A stretch of 38,842 nucleotides of DNA from Chloroflexota bacterium (GCA_012514315.1 JAAZAN010000038.1:1-38842), one strand, 5' to 3'; shown: positions 16,537-25,243, counted from the stretch's first letter. Notes: generated by a model not told the origin, from the sequence alone. Program-made: numbers and translations.

Positions 16537-18195
16537 GTGATCGATCAGAGAGACATCTCCCAAGCTTACGCTCGCGGGTTACTCCATGCCTGCGGCGTAC
16601 CCAACAACGGTGTCGGCCCGCTTGTTGGGATTGCCAACTCATGGAGCAGCATGGTTCCGGGGCATATCCACCTCAGGGCGGTAGCTCAGGCAGTCTCCGA
16701 AGGCATTGGCGAGTGCTGGGGCATTCCACTTGAGTTCAATACGATCGCCCTGTGCGATGGGATCAGCCAGGGCGCCGGTATGCACGCGGTGCTTCCCAGT
16801 CGCGAGCTGATCGCCGCGTCCGTCGAGATGACCGCCCGCGCTTACCAACTCGACGCGATGGTTTGCATCGGTTCGTGCGACAAGATAGTGCCAGGCATGC
16901 TGATGGCCGCGGCTCGGCTCAACCTTCCGACGGTGTTCGTGACTGGAGGGCTGATGGCCCCAGGGGAGTGGAATCACACACGCTGGGTGGCGAGTGATCT
17001 GAAGGAGGCGATCGGTCGAGTTCGGTCAGGGGAGCTTACGCCGTGCGACCTTCACCAGATTGAGGAAAGAGCGTGTCCTGGTGCAGGTATCTGCAACATG
17101 ATGGGAACCGCCAATACTATGTGCACCCTGGTGGAGGCGGCTGGACTCAGCCTACCTGGCAACGCGACGATCTCCGCAATGTCGAGCGGGAATTCCACCG
17201 TCAATCCCGCGCTGCTCGACATTGCCCGATCGGCGGGTCGGTGCGTGATGGAGTCTCTCGCCTGCTCAGTTCGATTTCGGGATATCGTGACGCGTGCAAC
17301 ACTGCGCAACCTCATTGCGGTAACCCAATCCATCGGCGGTTCCACTAACGCTGTCCTGCATTTGGCTGCTCTCGCGCGTGAACTGGAGTGCGACCTGGCA
17401 CTTGACCTGTGGAATGAAATCGGGCAACAGGTACCGCTTCTCGCTCGCTTCAAACCTGCATCGCCGTGGACCGTGTCGGACTTCGGGCGTGCGGGCGGCG
17501 TTCCAGCCCTGCTCCACACACTCGAACCCCTGCTCGATCTCCAGGGGCAGACCGTCGTGGGCCAAACCCTCTCAGAGCTGATTGAGGGGGCCCAGGTACT
17601 GGATGATGAAGTGATCCGCCCACTGAACCAGCCTTTGGCTGCAGACGGTGGCATTGTCGTACTCCACGGCAATCTGGCGCCCGAGGGGGCTGTGATCAAG
17701 GCCAGTGGAGTCAGCCCTTCTATGAGGCGCCACGTCGGTCCGGCCCGCGTGTTCAATAGCGAGGAGGAAGTACAGTCCAGCCTCCTGTCTGGCCATGTCC
17801 AGCCGGGCGATGTACTGGTTGTCCGCTACGAGGGCCCGCGAGGCGGGCCGGGCATGCGCGAACTCAGCCTGCCGGCGGCGATTCTGGTTGGACTCGGATT
17901 GTCCGATTCGGTCGCTATGATCACCGACGGCAGGTTCTCTGGTGCAACAAGAGGACCGTGCGTCGGTCACATCTGCCCCGAAGCTGCCCGCGGTGGCCCT
18001 ATCGCGGCCCTGAGAGATGGCGACCGCGTTGAGATCAGCATCCCGGATCGGCGACTTGACGTGCACCTGAGTGACGACGAGCTGACCGCACGGCTTGAGG
18101 ACTGGGATTGGCGGGAGAAGTCTCTGCCGCCTGGATTCCTCCGTCACTATGCAGCGCACGTCGGCCCGGCGTGCCGAGGCGCTGTGCTGGAGTAA
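16537..18195 (+). CDS. ilvD: Dihydroxy-acid dehydratase (IlvD/Edd family)
   Basis: An Fe-S dehydratase. In branched-chain amino acid synthesis IlvD converts 2,3-dihydroxy-isovalerate and its homologue to the 2-keto acids; relatives dehydrate sugar acids. The 552-aa length is typical. Motifs are VGIANSWSSMVPGHIHLR, ALCDGI, CIGSCDKIVPGMLMAAARL with C114, and GAGICNMMGTANTM with C186. Further on come IGGSTNAVLHL, ADGGIVVLHGNLAP and MITDGRFSGATRG. The VPGH form (no cysteine there) matches the [4Fe-4S] type seen in the E. coli enzyme rather than the three-cysteine [2Fe-2S] type. The start is the GTG at 16537 with AGGAG 6 bases upstream. No other ilv genes are next to it, and sugar-degradation genes occur elsewhere in the window, so a sugar-acid substrate is a fair alternative. 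Confidence 0.92.
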   Translation: MIDQRDISQAYARGLLHACGVPNNGVGPLVGIANSWSSMVPGHIHLRAVAQAVSEGIGECWGIPLEFNTIALCDGISQGAGMHAVLPSRELIAASVEMTARAYQLDAMVCIGSCDKIVPGMLMAAARLNLPTVFVTGGLMAPGEWNHTRWVASDLKEAIGRVRSGELTPCDLHQIEERACPGAGICNMMGTANTMCTLVEAAGLSLPGNATISAMSSGNSTVNPALLDIARSAGRCVMESLACSVRFRDIVTRATLRNLIAVTQSIGGSTNAVLHLAALARELECDLALDLWNEIGQQVPLLARFKPASPWTVSDFGRAGGVPALLHTLEPLLDLQGQTVVGQTLSELIEGAQVLDDEVIRPLNQPLAADGGIVVLHGNLAPEGAVIKASGVSPSMRRHVGPARVFNSEEEVQSSLLSGHVQPGDVLVVRYEGPRGGPGMRELSLPAAILVGLGLSDSVAMITDGRFSGATRGPCVGHICPEAARGGPIAALRDGDRVEISIPDRRLDVHLSDDELTARLEDWDWREKSLPPGFLRHYAAHVGPACRGAVLE

Positions 18196-18216
18196 CGTAA
18201 CACACTCACCGTCGTC

Positions 18217-18241
18217 GTCTGGCTTCGCTTATTGGCCAGAC
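18217..18241 (+). terminator. Hairpin after ilvD (possible terminator)
   Basis: GTCTGGC (18217-18223) pairs with GCCAGAC (18235-18241) around an 11-nt loop, 21 bases past the ilvD stop. No T-run follows. Confidence 0.4.
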
Positions 18242-18293
18242 ATCAGACGGTTCGTCGTAGCTGGTATGCCCTGAGACCGTAAGAGAGAAAGGC

Positions 18294-19163
18294 ATGGAGC
18301 CAAGACAGTCCAGTTATCGCACCGAAGATGCGGTGTCCACCCTAGACCGCAGTATGCAGGCAACGCTTCTCCGCCTATTGGACTCCGACGCTGAGGTCAC
18401 GTCGGAGTCCGCGTCAGCACAGATCGAGGAATGGCGCGAGATGCTCGCGGAAATTGCCGATGAGGCCCGCGCAGTCAGATTTGAGTTCGCGTCGTACCTG
18501 GCCCACGAACTCCGAACCCCGATGACGTCGATCCGCGGTTACGCGGACCTGCTCAAGGGGGGGATTGCGGGTCCGCTGAGCGATCAGCAGACCACGTTTT
18601 TGGAGACCATCGCGGACAACGTCGACAGGATGCAGACACTCGTGTCGGACCTGTATGACATCTCGCGGATCGAGTCCGGACGCATCCACCTTGACCTGGG
18701 GCCCACACCATTGAAGGAAGCCGTATCAAGAGCGCTGGCGCCTATCCAACGCCAGATTACTGCCCGCAATCAGCAGGTGACATTGGACATCTCCGACGAC
18801 TTGCCGGAGCTACACGTCGATCCTGCTCGACTGGAGCAGGTCCTCACTGATCTCTTGAGCAATGCATCCAAGTACACGTCAGATGGAGGGAGCATCAAAG
18901 TGACGGCGGCCCGCCAGGTTAATACCATCCGTTGTGCAGTGGCTGACACGGGGATCGGCATATCGGCGCAGGATCAGGAACGGCTCTTCACCAAGTTCTT
19001 CCGATCCCAAGATCCGGCGGTGCGCTCACAGCACGGGACTGGATTGGGGCTCTGCATTGTCAAGAGCCTCGTTGAGCTTCACGGTGGCTCGACGACGGTC
19101 TCCAGCCGGCTTGGAGAGGGCACCACCGTCACATTCACGCTGCCGATCTTGCACGACTCATAA
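18294..19163 (+). CDS. Soluble orphan sensor histidine kinase
   Basis: A 289-aa kinase core with no membrane helix and no recognisable PAS or GAF domain. About 55 N-terminal residues, partly acidic and helical, precede HisKA with H71 in YLAHELRTPMTSIRGY. HATPase follows with the N box LLSNASKYTSDGG, DTGIGIS, FTKFFRSQ and GTGLGLCIVKSLVELHGG. This H box (HELRTP) is the common HisKA type and differs from the HDFNN type of the kinase array at 3-8925, so it is not part of that duplication. The ATG at 18294 follows the purine-rich AGAGAGAAAGG. No response regulator adjoins it. It could instead take its signal through the N-terminal helix or a partner protein. Confidence 0.9.
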   Translation: MEPRQSSYRTEDAVSTLDRSMQATLLRLLDSDAEVTSESASAQIEEWREMLAEIADEARAVRFEFASYLAHELRTPMTSIRGYADLLKGGIAGPLSDQQTTFLETIADNVDRMQTLVSDLYDISRIESGRIHLDLGPTPLKEAVSRALAPIQRQITARNQQVTLDISDDLPELHVDPARLEQVLTDLLSNASKYTSDGGSIKVTAARQVNTIRCAVADTGIGISAQDQERLFTKFFRSQDPAVRSQHGTGLGLCIVKSLVELHGGSTTVSSRLGEGTTVTFTLPILHDS

Positions 19164-19239
19164 TCCCACCGGCACAGCTACCACGCAAGCGCCTGCGACG
19201 GCACAGACTGACAAGAGCTCACTTCTTGACCTGACGCAG

Positions 19240-19653
19240 TCAAGTTTGAGCAGCAGATTGGCTCATCTCCACTCGGCCCGTGGCTTGCTCCACGGTCACG
19301 GCAGCCCCGTCAGGCACGTCCGAGAAGACGGCCGCATCCCCCACGATCCGACCGAATACGTTCACCGGGCTGGCAGCCCGTGGTTTGGGCCCGATGCTGA
19401 CGGGCGTGGGCCCGAAGAAGATGCACAAGGCTGTACCGGGAGCCCAATAGCCGAGATCGCCGACTTCAACGTCCTCGACGGCATCTGCCGCCTCCTCGAG
19501 GCCGACAGGTATCGAGAAGTAGATCTCGTCACCCCACGTATTGGCTCGCCCTGTAATCGGCAATGTCTCCCATATGCGCGCCGCCGTCTCACTAGAGTTG
19601 AGGGTCGCCAGCGCGGTAACAGGTCCTGCACTGATTCGAATCCTGCGCTCCAA
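19240..19653 (-). CDS. Cyclophilin-like fold protein (TM1367-like)
   Basis: A small cytoplasmic protein of 137 aa from the cyclophilin-like (TM1367, DUF369-type) family, which has the cyclophilin barrel but no proven isomerase activity. Seen here: IRISAGPVTALATLNSSETA, LPITGRANTWGDEIYFSIPV, VEVGDLGYWAPGTALCIFFGPTP and ASPVNVFGRIVGD, which are the family's conserved blocks. The TTG at 19653 is preferred because GGAGGAGGG lies 7 bases upstream; the two ATG codons at 19671 and 19668 lie before that site and have none of their own. It is the last gene of the AOR operon, 30 bases after the M24 peptidase gene. Related folds (DUF3830) occur next to M24 peptidases and amidohydrolases, so a shared role with its neighbour is likely but unproven. 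Confidence 0.82.
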   Translation of the reverse strand: MERRIRISAGPVTALATLNSSETAARIWETLPITGRANTWGDEIYFSIPVGLEEAADAVEDVEVGDLGYWAPGTALCIFFGPTPVSIGPKPRAASPVNVFGRIVGDAAVFSDVPDGAAVTVEQATGRVEMSQSAAQT

Positions 19654-19683
19654 TGTCCCTCCTCCCATCATCCTTGAAAGCTG

Positions 19684-20874
19684 TCAAACGCCACACTCAA
19701 TGATCCCGCGCGGTGTGTGCGTCAAGAACTCGCATCCGTCTGCACGGACCACAACCACGTCCTCCAGTTTCACCATCTTGCGCTTCATCACAGCGCTCAC
19801 CTCGATCTCAATTGCAAGCGTCATGCCCTTCTGCACTGGCATATCGTCATCACGCGCCAGCAGTGGAATCTCATCCACCTCCAAACCGACGCCATGCCCA
19901 ATGAACCCCGGGATCGCCAAACTTCCTGGGTTGAAGTGAGGCGGTGCGCCCTCTTTCGCCACCTCGTCCGCAGCCGCGTACAGCTCCGCGCCAGTCACAC
20001 CTGGGCGCAATGCCGCTATGACCGCATCCTGTGCTTTGCTGGCTACATCCATCAGCGCACGCTGGTCGTCAGGCGCCTCGCCTACAATGAACGTACGCGC
20101 CTCGTCGGCGCCGTACCCACCCACTGAAAGCGCCATGTCGACCACAACCACATCTCCGTGCCGAATGGCACGCCGCGACGGCCCATACGGTGACGTTGGT
20201 CCCAAACCAGCCCCCGTGATCACACGTCCATGGCCACCCCGAATAGTCAGGCCGTGGCCGCTTATCACAAAAATGCCGCCGCCCCGCGCAGATGGATCGC
20301 GCAGCGGTGGGTAACCCTCGTGTCCTGCGCGTCGGACAACTGCCTCGACCTCGGCCGCCAGAGCGAGTTCTGATATGCCCTCAACGAGAAAGCCCGATGC
20401 CGCCTCCATGCCGAGATCCGCAACCCGGCACGATTCGCGCATCGCATCGATCTCCGAGACCTCTTTGATCGCGCGTTGCGCCTGCACCACCGGTGAGATG
20501 TCAGCCAGGCCCCATTTCGGGAACACCGCAGCCATACGCCTGACGACCTCAATCGGCGCCACGTCGAGCTCGGTCCCGATCTTGCCCGGCGCCAGCTGCT
20601 TGGGCTGGAGCCAGCGTGCGATAGACTCGAACCCTCCCATCACACGCGTCTTGGAGATGGTCGCCTCCTTCCAAACGCGCTCATATCCTCGACGCACGAA
20701 CAACATACAGTCATCAGGTGTAACGACCAACACGGATGGGCGCGTCGTCCCAGCGTAGTAGAACACATCGCGAGGATGAACGATCAGCGCCATCCCGATT
20801 CCCGCCTGCGCCATGCTTCCCTGAAGTTGAATTACACGTTGATTGATCGGATCAGCCTTCTTCCCAGCTACCAT
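19684..20874 (-). CDS. M24 family metallopeptidase (Xaa-Pro dipeptidase-like)
   Basis: A 396-aa pita-bread-fold protein. Xaa-Pro dipeptidases and aminopeptidases of this family cleave next to proline, and some relatives act on creatine or other C-N bonds. The N-terminal creatinase-like domain (about 10-140) is followed by the catalytic domain, whose five metal ligands all appear present: D246 (VVDMALSVGGYGADEA), D257, H327 (FIGHGVGLEVDEIP), E356 (LAIEIEV) and E371 (KLEDVVVV). It is therefore probably active. The ATG at 20874 has GGAG about 9 bases upstream, and the gene begins 15 bases after the sulfur-carrier gene in the AOR operon. The substrate is unknown. An Xaa-Pro dipeptide or a small amide related to the AOR substrate is conceivable. 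Confidence 0.9.
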   Translation of the reverse strand: MVAGKKADPINQRVIQLQGSMAQAGIGMALIVHPRDVFYYAGTTRPSVLVVTPDDCMLFVRRGYERVWKEATISKTRVMGGFESIARWLQPKQLAPGKIGTELDVAPIEVVRRMAAVFPKWGLADISPVVQAQRAIKEVSEIDAMRESCRVADLGMEAASGFLVEGISELALAAEVEAVVRRAGHEGYPPLRDPSARGGGIFVISGHGLTIRGGHGRVITGAGLGPTSPYGPSRRAIRHGDVVVVDMALSVGGYGADEARTFIVGEAPDDQRALMDVASKAQDAVIAALRPGVTGAELYAAADEVAKEGAPPHFNPGSLAIPGFIGHGVGLEVDEIPLLARDDDMPVQKGMTLAIEIEVSAVMKRKMVKLEDVVVVRADGCEFLTHTPRGIIECGV

Positions 20875-20889
20875 AGCCCATTCTCCAGA

Positions 20890-21090
20890 CTAGCCGCCTG
20901 CCATGAGATGAATCACTCGCACATCCGCCCCGTCAGGTACCCGATGGTCCACAAAGTCCGACTCGGGCACGACACAACCATTCACACTCACCACGATATG
21001 CGGATGAGTGAAGCGCATTTCCTGAATGACGTCTGCCACCGTCATGTCATGACGCCACGGGAGTTCGTCCCGCTGATTGACGAGAATCAT
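20890..21090 (-). CDS. ThiS/MoaD-like sulfur carrier protein
   Basis: A 66-aa ubiquitin-fold protein ending in MAGG. The C-terminal Gly-Gly is the site where ThiS and MoaD are adenylated and thiocarboxylated. MTVADVIQEM, VVSVNGCVVPE and VPDGADVRVIHLMAGG fit the family pattern. Its ATG overlaps the stop of the AOR gene (ATGA, 21087-21090), so translation is coupled. In this setting it most likely delivers sulfur to the pterin dithiolene of the tungsten or molybdenum cofactor. A thiamin role is less likely, as no thiamin gene is near. The activating E1-like (MoeB/ThiF) enzyme is not in the window. Confidence 0.87.
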   Translation of the reverse strand: MILVNQRDELPWRHDMTVADVIQEMRFTHPHIVVSVNGCVVPESDFVDHRVPDGADVRVIHLMAGG

Positions 21091-23309
21091 GTGCGTCCAG
21101 GCCCCGTGTCGATATCACCGACGCCATCGTCTGCGGCGTAACCTTCGACAACGGCCAGCACATCGGGATAGGCGATTCCCAGTGAGCGCAGCTTCTCGGG
21201 TGTAGGGACGCCGTCCGAACTCCAGCCGCGCCGTGCATACACGGCATCGATAAGCTGCTCGTACCTCTCCTCCCGATACTGACGGAGTGCTGCCATCTTC
21301 TCCAAGACACTCATACCCGCAGGATCCAGACCGAGCAGGGCCCGAAGCTGACTGTCATATCGGTCCTGCCTGGACTCATACTCTGCGATCGTGACCGGTC
21401 CCATCGAACGATATGGAATGCGGTCGTCCTCCCGTCGTCCGTAGCCCAGTCGTAGATTGAAGACCCGCTGGAAGTTGTAGACTCGCTCCGACATCAGGAT
21501 CAAATCGTCGGCCGTAATCTCACGACCCGTCACAGCCGAGAACAGTTCGACATAGTTCTGAACGTGATGTGGTATCTTCGCAGGTTCGTCGGATTGAGAG
21601 TTCTTGGGGTGTACTACGTCATTCCACGGCAGCTTGCAGAAACCGCACAATCCAAACCAGGTCCTGAACATCGGGAAGTAGTGCAGGGCCTCGGCTTTGT
21701 CCTCAAATGTAGGAATCTGATTGTTGACCAGGTCCATGAAGATTAGCCACGCTTCATCGTGCTGTGGCCCCTTGTTCGTAAGGCCATAGCCGCCCTGCTG
21801 AGCCAGAGATTCCTTGGTGACGTACTCCGAGTACTCAAGGCCCTTCGCCTCCATCCCGATATCGGTCAGGAACCCCTCATCGCCACCGAACTCATCGATG
21901 AAGTACTGCTTCAAACGCCGGATGCCCTGTCCCACGATTGCGCCGAACCCTTCGCCCTGCCCCATCTGGTGCAGGACTGCGATCGCTCCATCCGCGCTGC
22001 CAAAGTGCAGATCGATGCCGCCCGTCTTCTCAGTGTCGAGTACACCTGCCTCGTAGCACTCCATCACAAACGCCAGCGATGTGCCGAATGAGATCGTGTC
22101 GATGCCGTACGTGTCACAGTAGAAGTTGAGCTCCACGATCGTTTCCGGATCGAATATCCCACAGTTCGATCCAACGGCCGCGATTGTCTCGTACTCAGGG
22201 CCATCGACTATCACTGCTTGTCCCTGGTAGGGCCCCGTTCGCACCATGTACCCGTCTACGGCGTGCGCACACGCGACCGTACAGCCATACCAGCAGCCAT
22301 CCGGAAGATTCTGAGTGTACCTTCGCTCCCACACATCGGCACTGATCCGCGGTGTCTCCTCGTGCGCCCCATACCTGAAGTTATGGACAGGCAACAGATC
22401 GTAGTCATCCATGATTTTGACCAGATATGATGTCCCCCTGCTGCGCATCCGATTCTGCACAGGATCGAACTCCCGGACTTCCTTGTGCATATCCGCCCCA
22501 ACGCGGGCAATCCGTCCTGCGTCCGCGGGATGATTCGAGTCCCCCTTGACAGGTTGGCTGCGCACCAGCAGTGCGCGGACGTGCTTGTCGCGGAACACGG
22601 TTCCGATGCCACCGCGCCCAGCCTGTTTGTACCTGAGATCTTCTCTCTTTCGATCGTACAGGCTGAAGTTCAGACATCCCATCCTAGTGTGCTCAGACCC
22701 GGTACCAGCCGTGACGCTCGACATGTACTGCCAGTCGTCACCACCCGGAGCAAACTGCTCAAGCAACCACGGCCCCAACAAGTGGGTATCGATCGGGGCA
22801 TCCTCAGGAACAGCATACAGGCCGACTCTGCCCCCAGGCCCATCGACATAGACAATGACATCGCTCTCCGCCTTGCCACTGAGCTCGAGCGCATCCCAAC
22901 CGGCGAACTTGAGCAGCGGACCGAAGTGTCCACCCACATTACTATCTATGACCACACCAGTCAGCGGTGAGATCGTCGCCACGATTGACTTGCCGGAGCC
23001 TGGATACTGTGTGATTCCGCCGCAGGGACCTGATGCGATCACGATGGCGTTTTCGGGCGCATCCCAGGTGGTGTCATCGTTGACAGCCTGCCATAGCAGC
23101 CACAGGTCGAAACCGCGCCCACCAACAAATCTCTCAATCATCTCTGAGGTTACGTCGCGAGCGCCAATGGCGCCCGTGTCCACATTGATGTGCAAGGTGC
23201 GACCCGTGTACCCGCGGCTCACTGACGACGGTTCATACGTATACTCGGCAATCAGGCGGCAGCTCTCCGATTCCATCTTACTCCACGATCCTCCCTTGAT
23301 CGAACTCAC
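21087..23309 (-). CDS. Aldehyde ferredoxin oxidoreductase family protein (AOR-1)
   Basis: A tungsten-bispterin oxidoreductase of 740 aa, longer than the usual 600-630. Members oxidise aldehydes to acids, or carry out related low-potential redox reactions, passing electrons to a ferredoxin. The N-terminal AOR domain holds GYTGRTLHINVDTG, GGITQYPGSGKS, SPLTGVVIDSNVGG and FGPLLKFAGWDALELSGKA. Then come VDGPEYETIAAVGSNCG and YGIDTISFGT. The [4Fe-4S] cysteines are C339, C343 and C347 (GCWYGCTVAC), with further cysteines in FGLCGFCKLPW (C555, C558). The CX3CX3C spacing is unusual. The GTG at 23309 overlaps the ferredoxin stop (GTGA); an ATG at 23276 with a nearby GGAG is the alternative start. It is downstream-coupled to a ThiS-like gene. 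The substrate cannot be stated. Confidence 0.93.
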   Translation of the reverse strand: MSSIKGGSWSKMESESCRLIAEYTYEPSSVSRGYTGRTLHINVDTGAIGARDVTSEMIERFVGGRGFDLWLLWQAVNDDTTWDAPENAIVIASGPCGGITQYPGSGKSIVATISPLTGVVIDSNVGGHFGPLLKFAGWDALELSGKAESDVIVYVDGPGGRVGLYAVPEDAPIDTHLLGPWLLEQFAPGGDDWQYMSSVTAGTGSEHTRMGCLNFSLYDRKREDLRYKQAGRGGIGTVFRDKHVRALLVRSQPVKGDSNHPADAGRIARVGADMHKEVREFDPVQNRMRSRGTSYLVKIMDDYDLLPVHNFRYGAHEETPRISADVWERRYTQNLPDGCWYGCTVACAHAVDGYMVRTGPYQGQAVIVDGPEYETIAAVGSNCGIFDPETIVELNFYCDTYGIDTISFGTSLAFVMECYEAGVLDTEKTGGIDLHFGSADGAIAVLHQMGQGEGFGAIVGQGIRRLKQYFIDEFGGDEGFLTDIGMEAKGLEYSEYVTKESLAQQGGYGLTNKGPQHDEAWLIFMDLVNNQIPTFEDKAEALHYFPMFRTWFGLCGFCKLPWNDVVHPKNSQSDEPAKIPHHVQNYVELFSAVTGREITADDLILMSERVYNFQRVFNLRLGYGRREDDRIPYRSMGPVTIAEYESRQDRYDSQLRALLGLDPAGMSVLEKMAALRQYREERYEQLIDAVYARRGWSSDGVPTPEKLRSLGIAYPDVLAVVEGYAADDGVGDIDTGPGRT

Positions 23310-23707
23310 AAGGCTCCCTCATCTACGATAGCCAAGGCATCCGCCGGACACGCCTTCGCACACTGGCCGCATGCCACGCACTTGAACGGCTCGGACTGAT
23401 CCTGGTGATAGAACATCGCGCTATACGGGCAGAATCCTACGCAGGCAAGACAACCGACACAGGTCGCCTTCCGCAACCGAACGATACCTCGTCTGTCAAC
23501 CGACAGGGATTCCGTCGGACACACGTCGACGCACTTGCCACACTGAATGCAGTATGTCGCGCGCAACAGCGACTCGCCAGGTGCTCCGAACACTCTGATT
23601 GATGACTTGGCTGCATCGACCTGCTTGAACCACGTGCTTGAACAGGTCTCTTCACAAATCCCACATCCCACACAAAGCTCGGCGTTGAATGCAAGACATC
23701 TACCCAT
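23306..23707 (-). CDS. Polyferredoxin, four [4Fe-4S] motifs (AOR electron-transfer subunit)
   Basis: A 133-aa ferredoxin with four complete CX2CX2CX3C motifs: CVGCGICEETC, CIQCGKCVDVCP, CVGCLACVGFCP and CVACGQCAKACP. It can therefore hold four cubane clusters and should act as the electron acceptor or wire of the AOR encoded next, with which it shares a GTGA stop/start overlap. The ATG at 23707 is chosen because GGAG lies 8 bases before it; a GTG at 23725 has no such site. It is the first gene of the five-gene operon. I saw no convincing promoter in the 190 bases upstream. Confidence 0.93.
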   Translation of the reverse strand: MGRCLAFNAELCVGCGICEETCSSTWFKQVDAAKSSIRVFGAPGESLLRATYCIQCGKCVDVCPTESLSVDRRGIVRLRKATCVGCLACVGFCPYSAMFYHQDQSEPFKCVACGQCAKACPADALAIVDEGAL

Positions 23708-23833
23708 CAGGTCAGCTCCATTCACGTTGGCGGCAGAGATCTTCCCACTCCATTCTCACAGGCCAGCAGGACAGCAGCCTGGGTCGCCCATTCCGCTGCC
23801 CCCCCCACGCTTTCGGTTACCCTGTCACAAGAC

Positions 23834-23870
23834 TGTGCCTGCAACGGACGCTATGCGCCCCGCAGGCACA
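23834..23870 (-). terminator. Hairpin after the LysM-PA14 gene (probable terminator)
   Basis: A perfect 9-bp inverted repeat, TGTGCCTGC (23834-23842) and GCAGGCACA (23862-23870), with a 19-nt loop, 30 bases past the stop of the LysM gene and before the ferredoxin gene. No clear T-run follows on the minus strand. Confidence 0.45.
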
Positions 23871-23900
23871 GCCACGACCAGAAACGATCTGCGAACAGGT

Positions 23901-25154
23901 CTAGTGCGGCTCCCACCATACGTAGAGGAGCGCGTTCCCTCCATCCTCGTAGTACTCCACCTTCACCGGGTACGTGCCCCCCGAAGACCAGAAGGCGCCG
24001 CAATACGCGACACCATTGTTGGCGTGCCACTCATCGACAACCAGTTGGTTGTTTACCCAGATGCGCACGCCGTCATCACTCATCGCGCAGAATCGATAGT
24101 GGTCATTCTTGAGCGACACCCTGGTGACCCAGCGGGCGGACCAACCGTCGTGCCACACCTCTCTCGAGGGCCGTCCAGCTCCCCAATCAAAGCCGATGGC
24201 GGCATCGTGGCTTCTGTAGACAGGCGTACCCTGCAACTCCTTGTTGTTGAAGTACTCCCCGTACCAGACACCACTGGGAGGAGCAGCGGTGCTCGTCGGC
24301 GTGGGTGTGGCTACAGCCGGTCCACTGATCGCCTTCCACCAGGCGTAGGCCTTGGCCACCTGAATACGGTCATAGTACTCCACCCGGACCGAATGGTCGC
24401 CCGCACACAGCCATACATCCTTGTAGTACTGCCGAAACGAACCGTCGCGCCACCCATTGATCTGCAGCACGTCATCCACATACACGCGCACTCCGTCATC
24501 TACCTTGGCATAGAACCGGTACGTGCCTTCCTCAAACCAGAATGTCCCTGACCAGCGCACTGAGAACGCATTTGTCGGCATACCTCCAGCCGGAGGCCCG
24601 TACGCCCAGTCGAAAGCGATGCTCTCATCGGTACGTGTCGTATATGGAGAGCCCGCCAGCGAGACGTTGTCAAAGTACTCCCCTGTCCAGGGGCCAGGGT
24701 ACGATGTCGCTGGAGACTGAGAGGGCTGGGATGGTGGGCTAGATGGCGCTCTTCCTGGGATCGTGAGCCGCTGCCCGACATATATCCGGTTCAGGTTAAC
24801 AATTCCATTGGCCCGGGCGATTGACCACACGTCAACCCCGTACCTCCAGGCAATGCTATTCAGATTCTCGCCAGCTCGGACAACGTGAACTGCGCCAGAC
24901 GGCGCCGGGACTTCCGTCGTACGGATCACCAGCCTCTGCCCCACATAGATCCGGCTGGGATTGGTAACGCCGTTCGCCCGTGCCAGCGCCCACATATCCA
25001 CGCCGTAACGTCGGGCAATCCCCGTGAGCGTTTCACCGCGTTGCACCACGTGGATGATCTCGCCACGCTGTGGCGCTGCGGACACCATGCTTGTCGCTAA
25101 CAGACATCCGAGAAGCACAATCGCCGCTACTGTCGTAACCCTTCTGCGAACCAT
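23901..25154 (-). CDS. Secreted LysM-PA14 cell-wall/glycan-binding protein
   Basis: A 417-aa exported protein. A signal peptide (to about 27) is followed by two LysM repeats (about 33-77 and 88-132, each ending in RIYVGQRL-x-I), which bind peptidoglycan or chitin-like glycans. A Ser/Pro/Gln linker then leads to two PA14-type domains (about 155-277 and 295-416) separated by a TPTPTSTAAPP linker. Both PA14 domains show GEYF(D/N)N, the FDW core, YRF and DDGVR(V/I)(Y/W)V signatures; PA14 domains usually bind carbohydrate. No catalytic domain is present, so it looks like an adhesin or wall-bound glycan receptor. The ATG at 25154 has AAAGGAG 9 bases upstream and its own promoter at 25244-25271. Confidence 0.9.
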   Translation of the reverse strand: MVRRRVTTVAAIVLLGCLLATSMVSAAPQRGEIIHVVQRGETLTGIARRYGVDMWALARANGVTNPSRIYVGQRLVIRTTEVPAPSGAVHVVRAGENLNSIAWRYGVDVWSIARANGIVNLNRIYVGQRLTIPGRAPSSPPSQPSQSPATSYPGPWTGEYFDNVSLAGSPYTTRTDESIAFDWAYGPPAGGMPTNAFSVRWSGTFWFEEGTYRFYAKVDDGVRVYVDDVLQINGWRDGSFRQYYKDVWLCAGDHSVRVEYYDRIQVAKAYAWWKAISGPAVATPTPTSTAAPPSGVWYGEYFNNKELQGTPVYRSHDAAIGFDWGAGRPSREVWHDGWSARWVTRVSLKNDHYRFCAMSDDGVRIWVNNQLVVDEWHANNGVAYCGAFWSSGGTYPVKVEYYEDGGNALLYVWWEPH

Positions 25155-25243
25155 CTAGCTCTTCTCCTTTCGCGACCTACACGACCGCCATCGAGCGTAT
25201 CATCACGAGTAAAACCGACTCAATCGAAGTCCCCTCTACGTTC

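Noticed and set aside
16213-16563. N-terminal extension of the DsbD-like protein
   Set aside because: The extension overlaps the ilvD start and both divergent promoters, and it would bury the signal peptide that starts at 16212.
16650-16680. Missing cysteine in IlvD (VPGH instead of a Cys-containing form) as a lesion
   Set aside because: [4Fe-4S]-type dehydratases such as the E. coli enzyme have the same VPGH form, and the two needed cysteines (C114, C186) are present.
23547-24551. 334-codon plus-strand frame
   Set aside because: Opposite the ferredoxin and LysM-PA14 genes, both of which have clear domains and ribosome sites.
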